Shown piece after piece: positions 44,496 through 53,103 of a DNA stretch of 64,000 bases. Every line of letters begins with the position of its first letter. Positions within the stretch are counted from its first letter, which is position 1. The notes below the pieces were generated by a model, which worked only from the letters and a program-made list of their open reading frames with translations, was not told where the DNA came from and ran no database searches. The translations under genes and the position numbers were made by a program. Origin of the DNA: Pseudomonas putida (GTDB lineage Bacteria > Pseudomonadota > Gammaproteobacteria > Pseudomonadales > Pseudomonadaceae); the NCBI RefSeq assembly GCF_009883635.2, contig NZ_CP026115.2:1798001-1862000 (forward strand), read 5' to 3'.

Positions 44496-44843
44496 ATGAG
44501 TTTTCTCAAAAATTTACTGGGCGGCCACCACGGCCGTGGAAATCACGGCGGTGGCAAGCATCACGGTAGCGGGCACGGGAGTGATCGACATGGCCGGCAT
44601 GGTCGCTATGAGCAGCAGCAAAACTGCGACGGTAATGACCAGGTGATTGAGGGTGGGCGCGCAATAGCTCAAGCCCCAATCAAAGATCTGCAGACTTGCA
44701 GGCACTGCCGGACCGCAAACGCCCCCTCCGCACGCTTTTGTCTAAACTGCGGAACACCACTATCGAGTGGTTGCACGGCCTGCGGCTCGTCCCTGACAGC
44801 AGGAGCAAAATTCTGCAGCCAGTGCGGCCAGGCAACCCCTTAG
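44496..44843 (+). CDS. His/Gly-rich protein with double zinc ribbon, 115 aa
   Basis: The N-terminal ~40 residues are rich in His and Gly (GGHHGRGNHGGGKHHGSGHG), a probable metal-chelating tail. The C-terminal half holds two zinc ribbons: CRHCRTANAPSARFCLNCG and CTACGSSLTAGAKFCSQCG. There is no signal peptide, so it is cytoplasmic. It lies 55 bases before czcD in the same direction. Likely role: buffering or sensing zinc, cobalt or nickel (inference from composition and context). Not a known czc accessory by name. Confidence 0.75.
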   Translation: MSFLKNLLGGHHGRGNHGGGKHHGSGHGSDRHGRHGRYEQQQNCDGNDQVIEGGRAIAQAPIKDLQTCRHCRTANAPSARFCLNCGTPLSSGCTACGSSLTAGAKFCSQCGQATP

Positions 44844-44898
44844 CGCCTGACCACACTGGAAATCCAACGCGACCACTACCCTGTGCAAGGAGAAATAC

Positions 44899-45804
44899 GT
44901 GGGATCGAATCATGATCATGGCAGTGCCGCGGTTCGTGAGGGGCATCAGAAGAAACTAGTCATGGCATTGGTCCTGACCGGTAGCTTCATGATCGCTGAA
45001 GTGATCGGCGCATGGATTACCGGCAGCCTGGCGTTGCTGTCGGATGCGTCTCACATGTTCACCGACACTGCCGCTTTGGCAATTTCGTTGATTGCGCTTC
45101 AGATCGCAAAGCGGCCGGCGGATCAGAAAAGAACCTTTGGCTATGCGCGGTTGGAGATCCTAGCCTCCACGTTCAACGCCGTGCTGCTCTTCCTGGTGGC
45201 GATGTACATCTTGTACGAGGCCTACCAGCGCTTCTTCATGCCGGCGGAGATCGCCACCGGGGCGATGATGTGGATCGCAATTGCCGGCCTGATCATCAAC
45301 CTGATTTCAATGCGACTGCTGGCATCTGCCAGCAACGAGAGCCTCAACGTCAAAGGCGCCTACCTCGAAGTCTGGAGCGACATGCTCGGATCGTTGGGCG
45401 TGATCATCGCCGCCCTCATTATCCGCTTTACCGGCTGGACCTGGGTCGACACGGTTGTCGCCGTAGCGATCGGCCTTTGGGTATTGCCGCGGACTTGGCA
45501 ATTGCTTCGAGAGAGCCTGGGGATTCTTATGGAAGGTGTACCCCGGGGGCTCAACGTGGCGGCAATCGAGGCCACGATCCTCAAGGTCGACGGCGTCACG
45601 GATGTCCATGACTTGCACGTTTGGGCCGTCAGCAGCGGAAGCAACGTGATGACGTCGCACGTGGTCGTCCGAGACGCAGCAGATGGAGATACTGTGCTAG
45701 CGGCCGTCGTGGATGCAGTCAGCGACGCGTTCGAAATCCATCACTGCACCATTCAGATCGAGCGCGCAGCTTTCCACGGGAACGTTCCGTCGCCGTCGCA
45801 TTGA
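44899..45804 (+). CDS. czcD: Cation diffusion facilitator, CzcD-like (Zn/Co/Cd efflux)
   Basis: A 301-residue CDF transporter with six helices. The metal-site motif LLSDASHMFTD (HxxxD type, near residue 50) and the second-site LEVWSDMLGS (near 157) are intact. A cytoplasmic C-terminal domain (about 210-290) follows, and the N-terminus has HDHGS. GTG 44899 with AAGGAG 6 bases upstream. It exports Zn, Co or Cd from cytoplasm to periplasm in exchange for protons, feeding the czcCBA pump. Confidence 0.92.
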   Translation: MGSNHDHGSAAVREGHQKKLVMALVLTGSFMIAEVIGAWITGSLALLSDASHMFTDTAALAISLIALQIAKRPADQKRTFGYARLEILASTFNAVLLFLVAMYILYEAYQRFFMPAEIATGAMMWIAIAGLIINLISMRLLASASNESLNVKGAYLEVWSDMLGSLGVIIAALIIRFTGWTWVDTVVAVAIGLWVLPRTWQLLRESLGILMEGVPRGLNVAAIEATILKVDGVTDVHDLHVWAVSSGSNVMTSHVVVRDAADGDTVLAAVVDAVSDAFEIHHCTIQIERAAFHGNVPSPSH

Positions 45805-45959
45805 TCGGCCGGTAGACACCTGATCAACACACCGCCGCCAACGTCGGGGGGGTGTTGTCGAGGAAAGGTAAGGATGGATATGCGACAGCAGAAGCACGTC
45901 GTGAGTGCCTGGCGAATGATCCCGGCAGATCCACTCCACTAGCTCAAGTAGGTTCAGCG

Positions 45960-46310
45960 ATGGCTTGGATCATTACGAAGTACCTGGTCACTGCCGCGAT
46001 AGTGATTCTCGTGTCTGAGCTGGCAAAGCGCAGTGACAAGCTGGGCGGCTTGGTTGCCGCCCTGCCATTGGTCACCGTCTTGACGCTCATCTGGCTCTAC
46101 TTGGAGAACCAGAGCATGGAGAAGATTTCCAATCATGCCTGGTACACGTTCTGGTATGTGATTCCAACGCTGCCGATGTTTATCGCGTTTCCGGCACTGC
46201 TGCCCAAGTTGGGATTCTGGCCAACACTTATCTCCAGCATCCTCATCACCATGGCGAGCTTCGGAGGCTTTGCCCTACTTCTAAGGCGATTGGGCATCGA
46301 GTTGGTTTGA
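45960..46310 (+). CDS. DUF3147-family membrane protein
   Basis: A 116-residue protein with four hydrophobic helices (MAWIITKYLVTAAIVILVSE, then LGGLVAALPLVTVLTLIWLY and two more). It matches the small DUF3147 family, often found next to metal transporters. ATG 45960 is chosen because translation from there begins in the first membrane helix; 36 earlier in-frame codons are polar and have no ribosome-binding site. Function unknown. Confidence 0.72.
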   Translation: MAWIITKYLVTAAIVILVSELAKRSDKLGGLVAALPLVTVLTLIWLYLENQSMEKISNHAWYTFWYVIPTLPMFIAFPALLPKLGFWPTLISSILITMASFGGFALLLRRLGIELV

Positions 46311-46342
46311 GTCGGGTGTAGAGGAAAGCACTCGGTCACCGC

Positions 46343-46669
46343 TTACCGGCTGTTGATGCACTCACCTTTCACGAGGTAGCGAACCATGTGCAGTTCGCCC
46401 TTGGAATCCTCGTAAGTCATCATGCTTCTCACATTCCCGCAGTACCGCACGCTAGGCGAGACGTACACCAACTTGCCAACGTCCAAATCCATACCGTATG
46501 CGTAATCTTCAAGCTCGGGCATGGGTTTCTTCACGCTCTGTGCATAGCGTTCTGTAGCCTTCCTGGCAGACTGCTCAAGATCGTCGTTGATCTGAACGCT
46601 ACTTTGGACATTTGTCGACAGTGCAGAGAAAAGCATGAACGCAGCAATAGCCGATATAGTTGTTTTCAT
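46343..46669 (-). CDS. DUF2790-family periplasmic protein, copy 1
   Basis: A 108-residue protein with a signal peptide (first ~23 residues, MKTTISAIAAFMLFSALSTN). The mature part shows the DUF2790 pattern: PMPELEDYAYGMDLDVGKLV, one internal Cys, MMTYEDSKGELHMVRYLVKG and a final Cys. It is paralogous to the gene at 58516. DUF2790 genes are often near metal-responsive two-component systems in Pseudomonas. A long leader with a terminator hairpin precedes it, and the shared island box lies further upstream. Confidence 0.85.
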   Translation of the reverse strand: MKTTISAIAAFMLFSALSTNVQSSVQINDDLEQSARKATERYAQSVKKPMPELEDYAYGMDLDVGKLVYVSPSVRYCGNVRSMMTYEDSKGELHMVRYLVKGECINSR

Positions 46670-46683
46670 GAGAAGTCCATTAA

Positions 46684-46709
46684 TAAAAAAGCGCCCATGG
46701 CGGGGCGCT
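46684..46709 (-). terminator. Intrinsic terminator in front of DUF2790-1
   Basis: On the minus strand AGCGCCCC/GGGCGCT-type stem followed by TTTTTT, ending 15 bases before the DUF2790 start. It closes no upstream gene, so it implies a small RNA or attenuation. Confidence 0.75.
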
Positions 46710-46850
46710 AAAATTCACCTTACCAAAGGAGCGTATGGTTCCAAGGTGAATGCATTGGCGTGAGCAGGGTATCGTTACTCCCGCCATGCTGCTTCAGATG
46801 AGACTGGCCCAAAGCAGCGCTGCCTGTGTGCTGTTCTTAAACTAGCAAAA
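46684..46850 (-). ncRNA. Candidate small RNA or attenuator leader of DUF2790-1
   Basis: Between the shared promoter (46854-46891) and the terminator (46684-46709) lie two further hairpins on the minus strand: GGCGGGAGTA/TGCTCACGCC (about 46757-46785) and ATTCACCTT/AAGGTGAAT (46751-46743 with 46721-46713). Promoter, two stems and a terminator in about 170 bases look like an independent sRNA or a conditional leader. The DUF2790 start is only 15 bases past the terminator. Structure read by eye. Confidence 0.5.
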
Positions 46851-46853
46851 GCG

Positions 46854-46891
46854 GCTAACGACAAGATGATTGTGAAATTACAATTTGGACA
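46854..46891 (-). promoter_or_regulatory. Shared island box in front of DUF2790-1 / sRNA
   Basis: On the minus strand TGTCCAAATTGTAATT (46891 to 46876), 15 bases, CGTTAGC (46860 to 46854). The 12-mer CTTGTCGTTAGC (46865 to 46854) is identical to that at the ptrA-like promoter (50286-50297). Confidence 0.6.
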
Positions 46892-47368
46892 TGTAATAGA
46901 TTGTAAAGTAATTACTCTTGCCCAATTAAGATGAAAAGCCATGCATGCTGGCCGGTTTAAGCCCGTTATCAAAGGGGCGAACGATCGGTGGCTTGCTACC
47001 ACTCGTAGCTTGAGCTTGTAGGATTGAACGCCATAAATGCTGAGCAGCTTGGCAGAAACGCCACCCCTCTCGGCCGAATCCGCCTGTCAGTCCTGAGGAC
47101 TGAAAACCGCTGCAAGCCACAGAGTCCGCTAAGCTCAGTAGGGAAAGCCGTCATGACTGTCAGCAATCTTGCGGCTACATTACAAATTTGTAGGATTTCG
47201 CCGCGGCCAGCGTCTTCGCGTTAAGATTCAAGCGTCCTCAGGTGACCCCGGCGTATGGACAGAGGTAGCGACTACCAGATGTCATGCACTCAGCCGAACC
47301 TTCAAACTGCCTGCAACCACAGTCTTGGCGGATTAGGCCAATTCCTTCCTCACACCTTGAGATAAGTT
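46892..47368. other. Noncoding region upstream of czcR
   Basis: About 480 bases. A partly GC-rich stretch (46950-47120) shows no supportable gene. The czcR-proximal part holds a palindromic box ATTACAAATTTGTAG at 47179-47193 and CGTTAAG at 47219, like the shared island promoter but with a longer spacing of about 24 bases. Autoregulation of czcR is plausible. Confidence 0.45.
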
Positions 47369-48043
47369 ATGCGCGTTCTAGTTGTGGAAGACGAAATTAA
47401 AACTGCCGAATATCTTCAGCAGGGCCTATCCGAAAGCGGGTATGTCGTAGATATCGTGCACAATGGTGTTGACGCCCTGCACTTGTTCAATACTAACGTC
47501 TATTCGTTGGTTCTGCTGGACGTAAACCTTCCTGGCATCGACGGTTGGGACCTTTTGGAAACCATCAGGAAAACCAGCCGGGTCCGCATCATCATGCTGA
47601 CCGCTCGTGGTCGCATCAACGACAAGCTCAAAGGCTTGGATGGCGGAGCCGACGATTACCTTGTCAAACCCTTCGAATTCCCGGAGCTGCTCGCTCGAAT
47701 CCGTTCGCTGCAGCGGCGTGGTGATGAATTAGTCGAGAAGAGTTCGCTGAAAATTGCCGACTTGGAACTCGACTCAGTGCGCCATCGGGTTTTCCGCGCT
47801 GGCACACGCATCGACCTTACCACCAAGGAATTTTCGCTCCTGCACCTGCTTATGAGCAGGACGGGCGAAGCGTTGACTCGTTCCCAGATCATTTCGTTGG
47901 TCTGGGACATGAATTTTGACTGCGATACCAACGTCATCGATGTCGCTATCCGGCGCCTTCGCTCGAAGATCGATGACCCGTTTGAAACCAAGCTCATTCA
48001 CACGCTTCGTGGCGTAGGGTACGTTTTTGAGGAACGCGCATGA
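47369..48043 (+). CDS. czcR: Heavy-metal response regulator CzcR (OmpR family)
   Basis: A 224-residue regulator: receiver domain with acidic pocket ED (residues 8-9), phosphorylated Asp in VLLDVNLPG (Asp51), Thr/Lys in MLTARG and VKPF, then a winged-helix DNA-binding domain with [11 protein letters not shown] and [14 protein letters not shown]. It belongs to the CzcR/CopR/IrlR group responding to zinc, cadmium, cobalt or copper. It overlaps czcS by four bases. Candidate reader of the ATTGTAAT box found at several island promoters. Confidence 0.92.
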   Translation: MRVLVVEDEIKTAEYLQQGLSESGYVVDIVHNGVDALHLFNTNVYSLVLLDVNLPGIDGWDLLETIRKTSRVRIIMLTARGRINDKLKGLDGGADDYLVKPFEFPELLARIRSLQRRGDELVEKSSLKIADLELDSVRHRVFRAGTRIDLTTKEFSLLHLLMSRTGEALTRSQIISLVWDMNFDCDTNVIDVAIRRLRSKIDDPFETKLIHTLRGVGYVFEERA

Positions 48044-49458
48044 GGCCATTCAGCCTGGCTGCAAAGCTGGGATTAAAGGTGGGGTTGATGAGCGCAGCGT
48101 TGCTGCTTCTGTTCGCCACCTTCGGGTATCTGATGGTGGGTCAGGCGCTAGAGCGAAATGCCCGCAGTGACCTGGAAGTGAAGATGGCGGGCATGGCTCA
48201 CAACCTGTCCATGATTTCCGACATCTCAGGAGTCAACGCAGACGCACATCAGCTTGTGGATCTGGTGATGGGCCACAATAACCTGTACGTCAGCATTTTC
48301 GAGTCGGCGCAGAGTGAAACGCCCCTGCTCTCGATTGGCTCGAAGCAGGTCAACGTGGAGGTGCACAAGTTTCAACCATCCGCACAGCCGAAGGAACATG
48401 AGTGGCGCGACACCCAGGACCGCCCCTTGCTGACAGCTTCTCGCACCATGAATTTGGGCGACGGAACCGAAGTCAGCGTGTACATGACTATGGACCAGTC
48501 GTCCAATGAAGCGCTGCTTGATGCATTGCTCACCTGGGCCCTGATGATTTCCCCGCTCATCATCGCGCTGATCCTCGCAATCGGCTGGTGGACCGTACGC
48601 AGAGGTCTGCTGCCTCTGACCAAGTTCCTGAAAGTCGCCTCGAAGATCTCCACCGAGAGTCTTGACCATCGTCTGCCGACTAATGGAATGCCAGCAGAAC
48701 TCAAAGAGCTCGCCGACGGTATCAACATCATGCTGGCTCGCCTGGATGACGGGGTTCAGCAGCTCTCGCAGTTTTCTGACGATCTTGCTCACGAACTGCG
48801 AGCGCCGCTATCCAACCTGATGGGTAAAGCCCAAGTTGCACTGACCAGAGAGCGATCGCTTCCCGAGTACAGGGAAGTGCTGGAGTCGTGCACAGAAGAG
48901 CTGGACCGCATGAGCCGCATGGTTTCCGACATGCTGTTCCTCGCTCAGGTCAGTCATCCGGCATCCATGGTGGAGTTCGAACCTGTGTCCCTGGTCGATG
49001 AAGTTCAGCGGGTGTGTGATCTCTTCAGCATTTCGGCAGAGGATGGCGAGATCCAGCTGCAGATCTCTGGCAGTGATGACGTGGTGCGCGGTAACCGCCT
49101 GATGATTCAACGAGCCGTCTCGAACCTGGTGTCAAATGCGATTCGCTACTGCCCTCGCGGTCGCACGGTCTACGTGAAAGTGCAACGCGGTGGTAGCGGC
49201 ACGACCTTGAGCGTCGGCAACCCGGGCCGCGGGATCGCCAAGGAACACCATGCGCATTTGTTTGAACGGTTCTACCGCGTAGATAAGAGCCGAGCACGAA
49301 GCGAAGGGGGGACCGGTCTTGGCCTTGCCATCGTGCAGTCGATCATGAGCCTGCATCAAGGCTCGGCGAGCGTGGAAGTGACCGAGGAAAATTTCACCTG
49401 GTTCCACCTTCACTTTCCCGAAGCCCAGCTAAAGCAGTCGGCAAAGACCGCTGCTTGA
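48040..49458 (+). CDS. czcS: Heavy-metal sensor histidine kinase CzcS
   Basis: A 472-residue inner-membrane kinase. First membrane helix at about 15-35, a periplasmic sensor loop of ~130 residues, second helix at about 165-187, HAMP, then HisKA with phospho-His in [15 protein letters not shown] and HATPase motifs ([24 protein letters not shown]). Matches the CzcS/CusS/IrlS heavy-metal sensor family. ATGA overlap with czcR shows coupling. A terminator follows. Confidence 0.92.
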   Translation: MRPFSLAAKLGLKVGLMSAALLLLFATFGYLMVGQALERNARSDLEVKMAGMAHNLSMISDISGVNADAHQLVDLVMGHNNLYVSIFESAQSETPLLSIGSKQVNVEVHKFQPSAQPKEHEWRDTQDRPLLTASRTMNLGDGTEVSVYMTMDQSSNEALLDALLTWALMISPLIIALILAIGWWTVRRGLLPLTKFLKVASKISTESLDHRLPTNGMPAELKELADGINIMLARLDDGVQQLSQFSDDLAHELRAPLSNLMGKAQVALTRERSLPEYREVLESCTEELDRMSRMVSDMLFLAQVSHPASMVEFEPVSLVDEVQRVCDLFSISAEDGEIQLQISGSDDVVRGNRLMIQRAVSNLVSNAIRYCPRGRTVYVKVQRGGSGTTLSVGNPGRGIAKEHHAHLFERFYRVDKSRARSEGGTGLGLAIVQSIMSLHQGSASVEVTEENFTWFHLHFPEAQLKQSAKTAA

Positions 49459-49473
49459 AGCGCGCCCACTTGA

Positions 49474-49502
49474 AAAGGCCCGTCAGTCGACGGGCCTTTT
49501 GT
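49474..49502 (+). terminator. Terminator of czcRS
   Basis: AAAGGCCCG pairs with CGGGCCTTTT, followed by TTG. Lies 15 bases after the czcS stop. Confidence 0.85.
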
Positions 49503-49514
49503 CTATGCAATGCC

Positions 49515-50102
49515 TCAGTGCCTAAGCACCACAGGGTCCATAGGTGACCGCAGAATTACCGACTTTATGATCTTTTGCTCTTCTGGGTTGGCGTTTCTCC
49601 ACAGGTGGGAGAAGTATTGGGCATTCACTTTTTCCTGAGCGCTCACACTGCCGGCGGCCTCAATGAACTGCATGGTCGAGTACACACAGATCAGTGCCAG
49701 GATGAAGAATGCTGTCGCCACCACCATGACATAACGTTTGGCCAGCACCGGTGCCCGCTTTAGCTCCAGGATCGAGGCATCCGCTAATTTTGTCGCGGCA
49801 GTAAGCTCCGAAATCAGCGGTTGGATGGCGGTCTCGACTCCACGAGCGGCAGCGGAATATGCCTCTGCCGCAGCGCGTATGGCGACCTCTTCGGCATTGG
49901 ACCAGGCTTTCTCAGCCTTTCGTACCTCTTCCTGAATCTGCCGACTGACAAGGTCAACCTCCTCCACCAGCTCGTTCGACTTTTCCAGAACAGCGTTGCA
50001 GGCCCTGGTCTGGGAGGCCAGCTCATCGAGCTGAACAGTGAGTTTTTCAGTGCTTCGGCGGAAGTCACCGATAGCAACTGACCAAGGCTCTATAACATTC
50101 AT
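49515..50102 (-). CDS. Coiled-coil membrane protein of unknown function
   Basis: A 195-residue protein. Residues about 15-95 form an Ala/Glu/Leu-rich coiled coil, and about 125-147 is a transmembrane helix (MVVATAFFILALICVYSTMQ). The C-terminal ~45 residues are soluble, ending SPMDPVVLRH. I do not recognise the family; a coiled coil plus one C-terminal helix resembles some mobilisation or phage-linked proteins, but that is weak. It is convergent with czcS and divergent from the ptrA-like gene. Confidence 0.65.
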   Translation of the reverse strand: MNVIEPWSVAIGDFRRSTEKLTVQLDELASQTRACNAVLEKSNELVEEVDLVSRQIQEEVRKAEKAWSNAEEVAIRAAAEAYSAAARGVETAIQPLISELTAATKLADASILELKRAPVLAKRYVMVVATAFFILALICVYSTMQFIEAAGSVSAQEKVNAQYFSHLWRNANPEEQKIIKSVILRSPMDPVVLRH

Positions 50103-50258
50103 GGCTATCTCCTAGAGCGGCCGGTGACGGCGCACGGTTTATTTTGTTAGATATCAAAAATGTAATTTACGGAACAGTTTGAAGTCAGCCTCGACACAAG
50201 CGAGATAGACATGATCCTTCCAGATTTGCAGATTGGGCGCATCCGGCCAGCCGCATAA

Positions 50259-50297
50259 ATTACGGAATTGTAATTATTGACTCACCTTGTCGTTAGC
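50259..50297 (+). promoter_or_regulatory. Shared island box in front of the ptrA-like gene
   Basis: ATTACGGAATTGTAATT (50259-50275), 15 bases, CGTTAGC (50291-50297). Same architecture as at eptA, DUF2790-1 and gtrA. Lies about 70 bases upstream of the start. Confidence 0.6.
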
Positions 50298-50367
50298 TTC
50301 GCGTTCCTAAACTACAAACCAACAAAGGCCGTCAGTCAGGCAGGCCTAGTAAGAACCGAGGCACACA

Positions 50368-50589
50368 ATGAAATTTGTCAAACCTATCGCTATTGGCAGC
50401 CTGCTGCTTGGTCTCGTGGGTACCGCTTACGCTGAAGGTGGTTACGAGCGAGCGAAACAGTTCCAGGAAAACTTCCGAAATGAACAGGCTCGCTTATGGA
50501 GCGACGATTCTTCGGACCAGAACAAACAACAAGTCGCTCAAGAGCAAAAGAAAGAAAGCAAGGATGGTAAGGAACAAGCCGATAACTAA
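50368..50589 (+). CDS. Secreted PtrA-like co-regulatory small protein, 73 aa
   Basis: Signal peptide MKFVKPIAIGSLLLGLVGTAYA, then AEGGYERAKQFQENFRNEQA, resembling the PtrA N-terminal-domain family of Pseudomonas small periplasmic proteins induced by copper or other metals. The remaining tail is Gln/Lys-rich and flexible. A terminator follows about 40 bases later. The shared metal box upstream supports metal induction. Role: perhaps a periplasmic signal or chaperone (inference). Confidence 0.65.
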   Translation: MKFVKPIAIGSLLLGLVGTAYAEGGYERAKQFQENFRNEQARLWSDDSSDQNKQQVAQEQKKESKDGKEQADN

Positions 50590-50630
50590 ACGGCGGTTAA
50601 ATAGGACTTCAAATGACGAAAGCAATCGAC

Positions 50631-50660
50631 AAAAAAGCCAGGGTAAAACCTGGCTTTTTT
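50631..50660 (+). terminator. Bidirectional terminator between ptrA-like gene and arnT-like gene
   Basis: AAAAAAGCCAGG pairs with CCTGGCTTTTTT, so it can serve both convergent units. Confidence 0.85.
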
Positions 50661-50671
50661 GTGTCTGGCAT

Positions 50672-52126
50672 TTAACCTTCGTTTGTACGAGGCGTTTCCG
50701 CATTACTTTCTCCGACCAGACCTTCGGCACCCTGCTTGGTGTCTTTCCAACGGCACAGCATCAGCTGACTGGCGTTCGCTTCAGTAATCACGGCACAACC
50801 CAGGTTGGCAGGCAGCTCAGCATTGCTGTCGCGTAAGCGACGGGACAGGTAGAAAGAGCTGTCACGAGGCCACTTTGCTGGGTCCTGGATGTTTTCGGAC
50901 TTCCCGCTGCTGTAGAACTCCGACGAATAGGAGCGTCGGCCAGGGTAGATCAGAGGGGCCGATTGAGCTGACTGCATTTTCAGCCAGGCCTGAACCACAT
51001 CTCGCTGGTTCTGAGGCCTCTGCTCCAGCACCCCGGCATAGATGATGCCGGCGCCGACGATTGGCAGTACCAAAGCGCTCGCGGCGGCGGCCCAGGTGAT
51101 CCTTGGGCCAACCTCACTGATCCGGCCGGACAGGAGCAACGCCCAAGCTGGCAGCGCCGGGAGCAAGTAGGTCCACAAGATGTTGCCGGCGAAGGTGAAA
51201 AACACCGGTGTCGCCAGCGCCCAGAGCCAGAGGTAGGCCTCGAATCGCTGCATTGATTTACGCTTGCGAATCAGTAGCGGGAGGAAGAAGGCCCACGGCA
51301 GTAGCGCCAAACCGAGTTGAAGCCAGATGGTGCCATACGGCTTGGCATGAGCACTCCCATAGAGGTCCCCTGCCCAGTTGCTGACGACATAGCGGCTCCA
51401 GTGCTCACCCACGAAGAAGTATTCCATGAACCCTGGCGTTTTCATTTCGGCCGCCACATACCAAGGAACGGATATCCCGAGCATAAGGACCAGGCCGCTG
51501 ATCCAGGGAAGCCTCAGCACCCGCTCCCATTCCTTGTAAAGAACGATCCAGACGAATGCCGGCGTGCCCATGAGCACCAGTGTCAGTGGTCCTTTTGCAA
51601 GCAGGCCCAAGCCAAGGCCGGCGAACATCAAGTAGGCATCCGCTTTTCCGGCGCACTTCATCCAACGCCAGAATCCATAGCTGGCCAGCAGAATCGAAAA
51701 CGACAGAACAGGGTCAGTCAGCACAACACCGCTGGATACCAGGCCAAGCGTTGTGCTGGAAAAGATGATGGCCGCCCAGATGCCCGCGTTACGCGAGATC
51801 TGCTGCGTGCCGAACTTGATGATGATGATACAGCTGGCCAAGTGCAGCAGCCAGGCCGGGAATCGGGCCGCAAACTCGTTCACGCCGAATACCGTCATGC
51901 TTGCAGCCTGGGTCCAGAACGACAGCGGTGGCTTGCCCCAGAACGGCACTCCGTAATCGAACATGGGCGTGATCCAGTCATTCAGCTCGACCATCTTGCG
52001 TGCCATTTCGGCGTAGCGAGCCTCCGATGTGTCCATGAGTGGGTAGATTCCCAACCCCAACAGACGCAAGAGCAAAATCGAACCCAGGATCCACCACAGC
52101 GTTCGCGCATTTTTCAGGTTCAGCAT
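50672..52126 (-). CDS. ArnT-like glycosyltransferase (GT39/GT83, lipid A or LPS modification)
   Basis: A 484-residue membrane glycosyltransferase: twelve or so helices and the luminal N-terminal DTSEARYAEMARKMVE motif of the ArnT/PMT group, followed by GVPFWGKPPLSFW. The C-terminal periplasmic domain is shorter than in E. coli ArnT. ArnT uses undecaprenyl-phosphate sugars to decorate lipid A. Here gtrA and gtrB directly upstream could supply and flip such a lipid-linked sugar, so the sugar may not be aminoarabinose. The start overlaps the gtrB stop by seven bases. Confidence 0.82.
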   Translation of the reverse strand: MLNLKNARTLWWILGSILLLRLLGLGIYPLMDTSEARYAEMARKMVELNDWITPMFDYGVPFWGKPPLSFWTQAASMTVFGVNEFAARFPAWLLHLASCIIIIKFGTQQISRNAGIWAAIIFSSTTLGLVSSGVVLTDPVLSFSILLASYGFWRWMKCAGKADAYLMFAGLGLGLLAKGPLTLVLMGTPAFVWIVLYKEWERVLRLPWISGLVLMLGISVPWYVAAEMKTPGFMEYFFVGEHWSRYVVSNWAGDLYGSAHAKPYGTIWLQLGLALLPWAFFLPLLIRKRKSMQRFEAYLWLWALATPVFFTFAGNILWTYLLPALPAWALLLSGRISEVGPRITWAAAASALVLPIVGAGIIYAGVLEQRPQNQRDVVQAWLKMQSAQSAPLIYPGRRSYSSEFYSSGKSENIQDPAKWPRDSSFYLSRRLRDSNAELPANLGCAVITEANASQLMLCRWKDTKQGAEGLVGESNAETPRTNEG

Positions 52127-53103
52127 TGCTTACCCTCGATCGAAGAAACCGAAGGGTGAAGGGGAACGGGATCTGCCTTGCTGCTGCTCTTCAGAAAGTA
52201 GAGAGGTCGGCGCTTCACTTCCGCGAGTGTCACGCCCAGGTACTCCCCCACCATGGCGACCCCGACGCACATGAAGGAAGCCATACCCAGGAGCAGGTGA
52301 TGGACGTCGAAGCTGCCGGCCACGAGCGACGCAAGCATGTAGCAAATGCTAGAGACGAAGAGACCGAAACTGATCAGGCTGAATATGCGCAGCGGCTTAC
52401 GAGAAAAGCTGACGATGCTCTCGATGGCCAGATCGAACAGGCCGGCTGCATTCCACTTGGTGCTCCCCGCATGGCGAACCGTGCGGTTATACGGCAGCTC
52501 GACCGTGCGATAGCCAACCCAGCCGATCATGCCCTTGAGAATCCTGGAGCGTTCATCCAACGCGCGCAGAGCTGCCAGCGGAGCGGGTCCGATGAGGCGG
52601 AAGTCGCTGACATCGGCGGGCACCTCCACCTTCTCGACCAGGCGCTGCATAACCCAGTAGTAGGCCCGGGCACTCATGCGTTTGAACCACGAATCACCGA
52701 TTCTCAGGTTGCGCTGCATGTTCACCACGTCGTAACCGCGCTGCCAGAAATCCACCATGGCAGGGATAAGCTCAGGCGGGTCCTGTAGGTCGACGTCAAT
52801 GAAGATCAATGCACTACCGCGGGCGTGGTCTATCCCGGCGCTCAGTGCAGCCTCTTTGCCGAAGTTGCGGCTCAAGAACAGGCAGCGAACGGTAGAGCCA
52901 TCCTGGTACTCACGCAGCAGGCTCGCGGTGCGATCGTTGCTGCCATCATCGATGTAGAGGATCTCGCAGGAGACGGGTAGGCGTCTTACAACACGGGTGA
53001 TGCGCTGGTGGAACTCGGGAATGGTCTCCTCTTCCTGGAAGCAGGGAACTACGATGGTTAACGAAGGATCAGGGCGCTCGGGAAAACGATGTAATGTCTG
53101 CAT
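52120..53103 (-). CDS. gtrB: GtrB-like glycosyltransferase (undecaprenyl-phosphate sugar synthase)
   Basis: A 327-residue GT2 protein of the GtrB/ArnC/dolichyl-phosphate-mannose synthase type: LTIVVPCFQEEETIPEF near the start, YIDDGSNDRT, and IFIDVDLQDPPELI with the DxD-type catalytic aspartates. A DFRLIG motif and two C-terminal membrane helices (about 230-300) follow. Start ATG 53103 gives MQTLHRFP; the frame opens 12 codons earlier. It transfers a sugar to undecaprenyl phosphate on the cytoplasmic face, for flipping by GtrA and use by the ArnT-like enzyme. Confidence 0.85.
   Translation of the reverse strand: MQTLHRFPERPDPSLTIVVPCFQEEETIPEFHQRITRVVRRLPVSCEILYIDDGSNDRTASLLREYQDGSTVRCLFLSRNFGKEAALSAGIDHARGSALIFIDVDLQDPPELIPAMVDFWQRGYDVVNMQRNLRIGDSWFKRMSARAYYWVMQRLVEKVEVPADVSDFRLIGPAPLAALRALDERSRILKGMIGWVGYRTVELPYNRTVRHAGSTKWNAAGLFDLAIESIVSFSRKPLRIFSLISFGLFVSSICYMLASLVAGSFDVHHLLLGMASFMCVGVAMVGEYLGVTLAEVKRRPLYFLKSSSKADPVPLHPSVSSIEGKQC

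Noticed and set aside
46757..46785. Manganese (yybP-ykoY) or NiCo riboswitch before DUF2790-1
   Set aside because: GGGAGTA recalls part of the yybP-ykoY element, but the other conserved loops are not visible; kept only as an unclassified leader.
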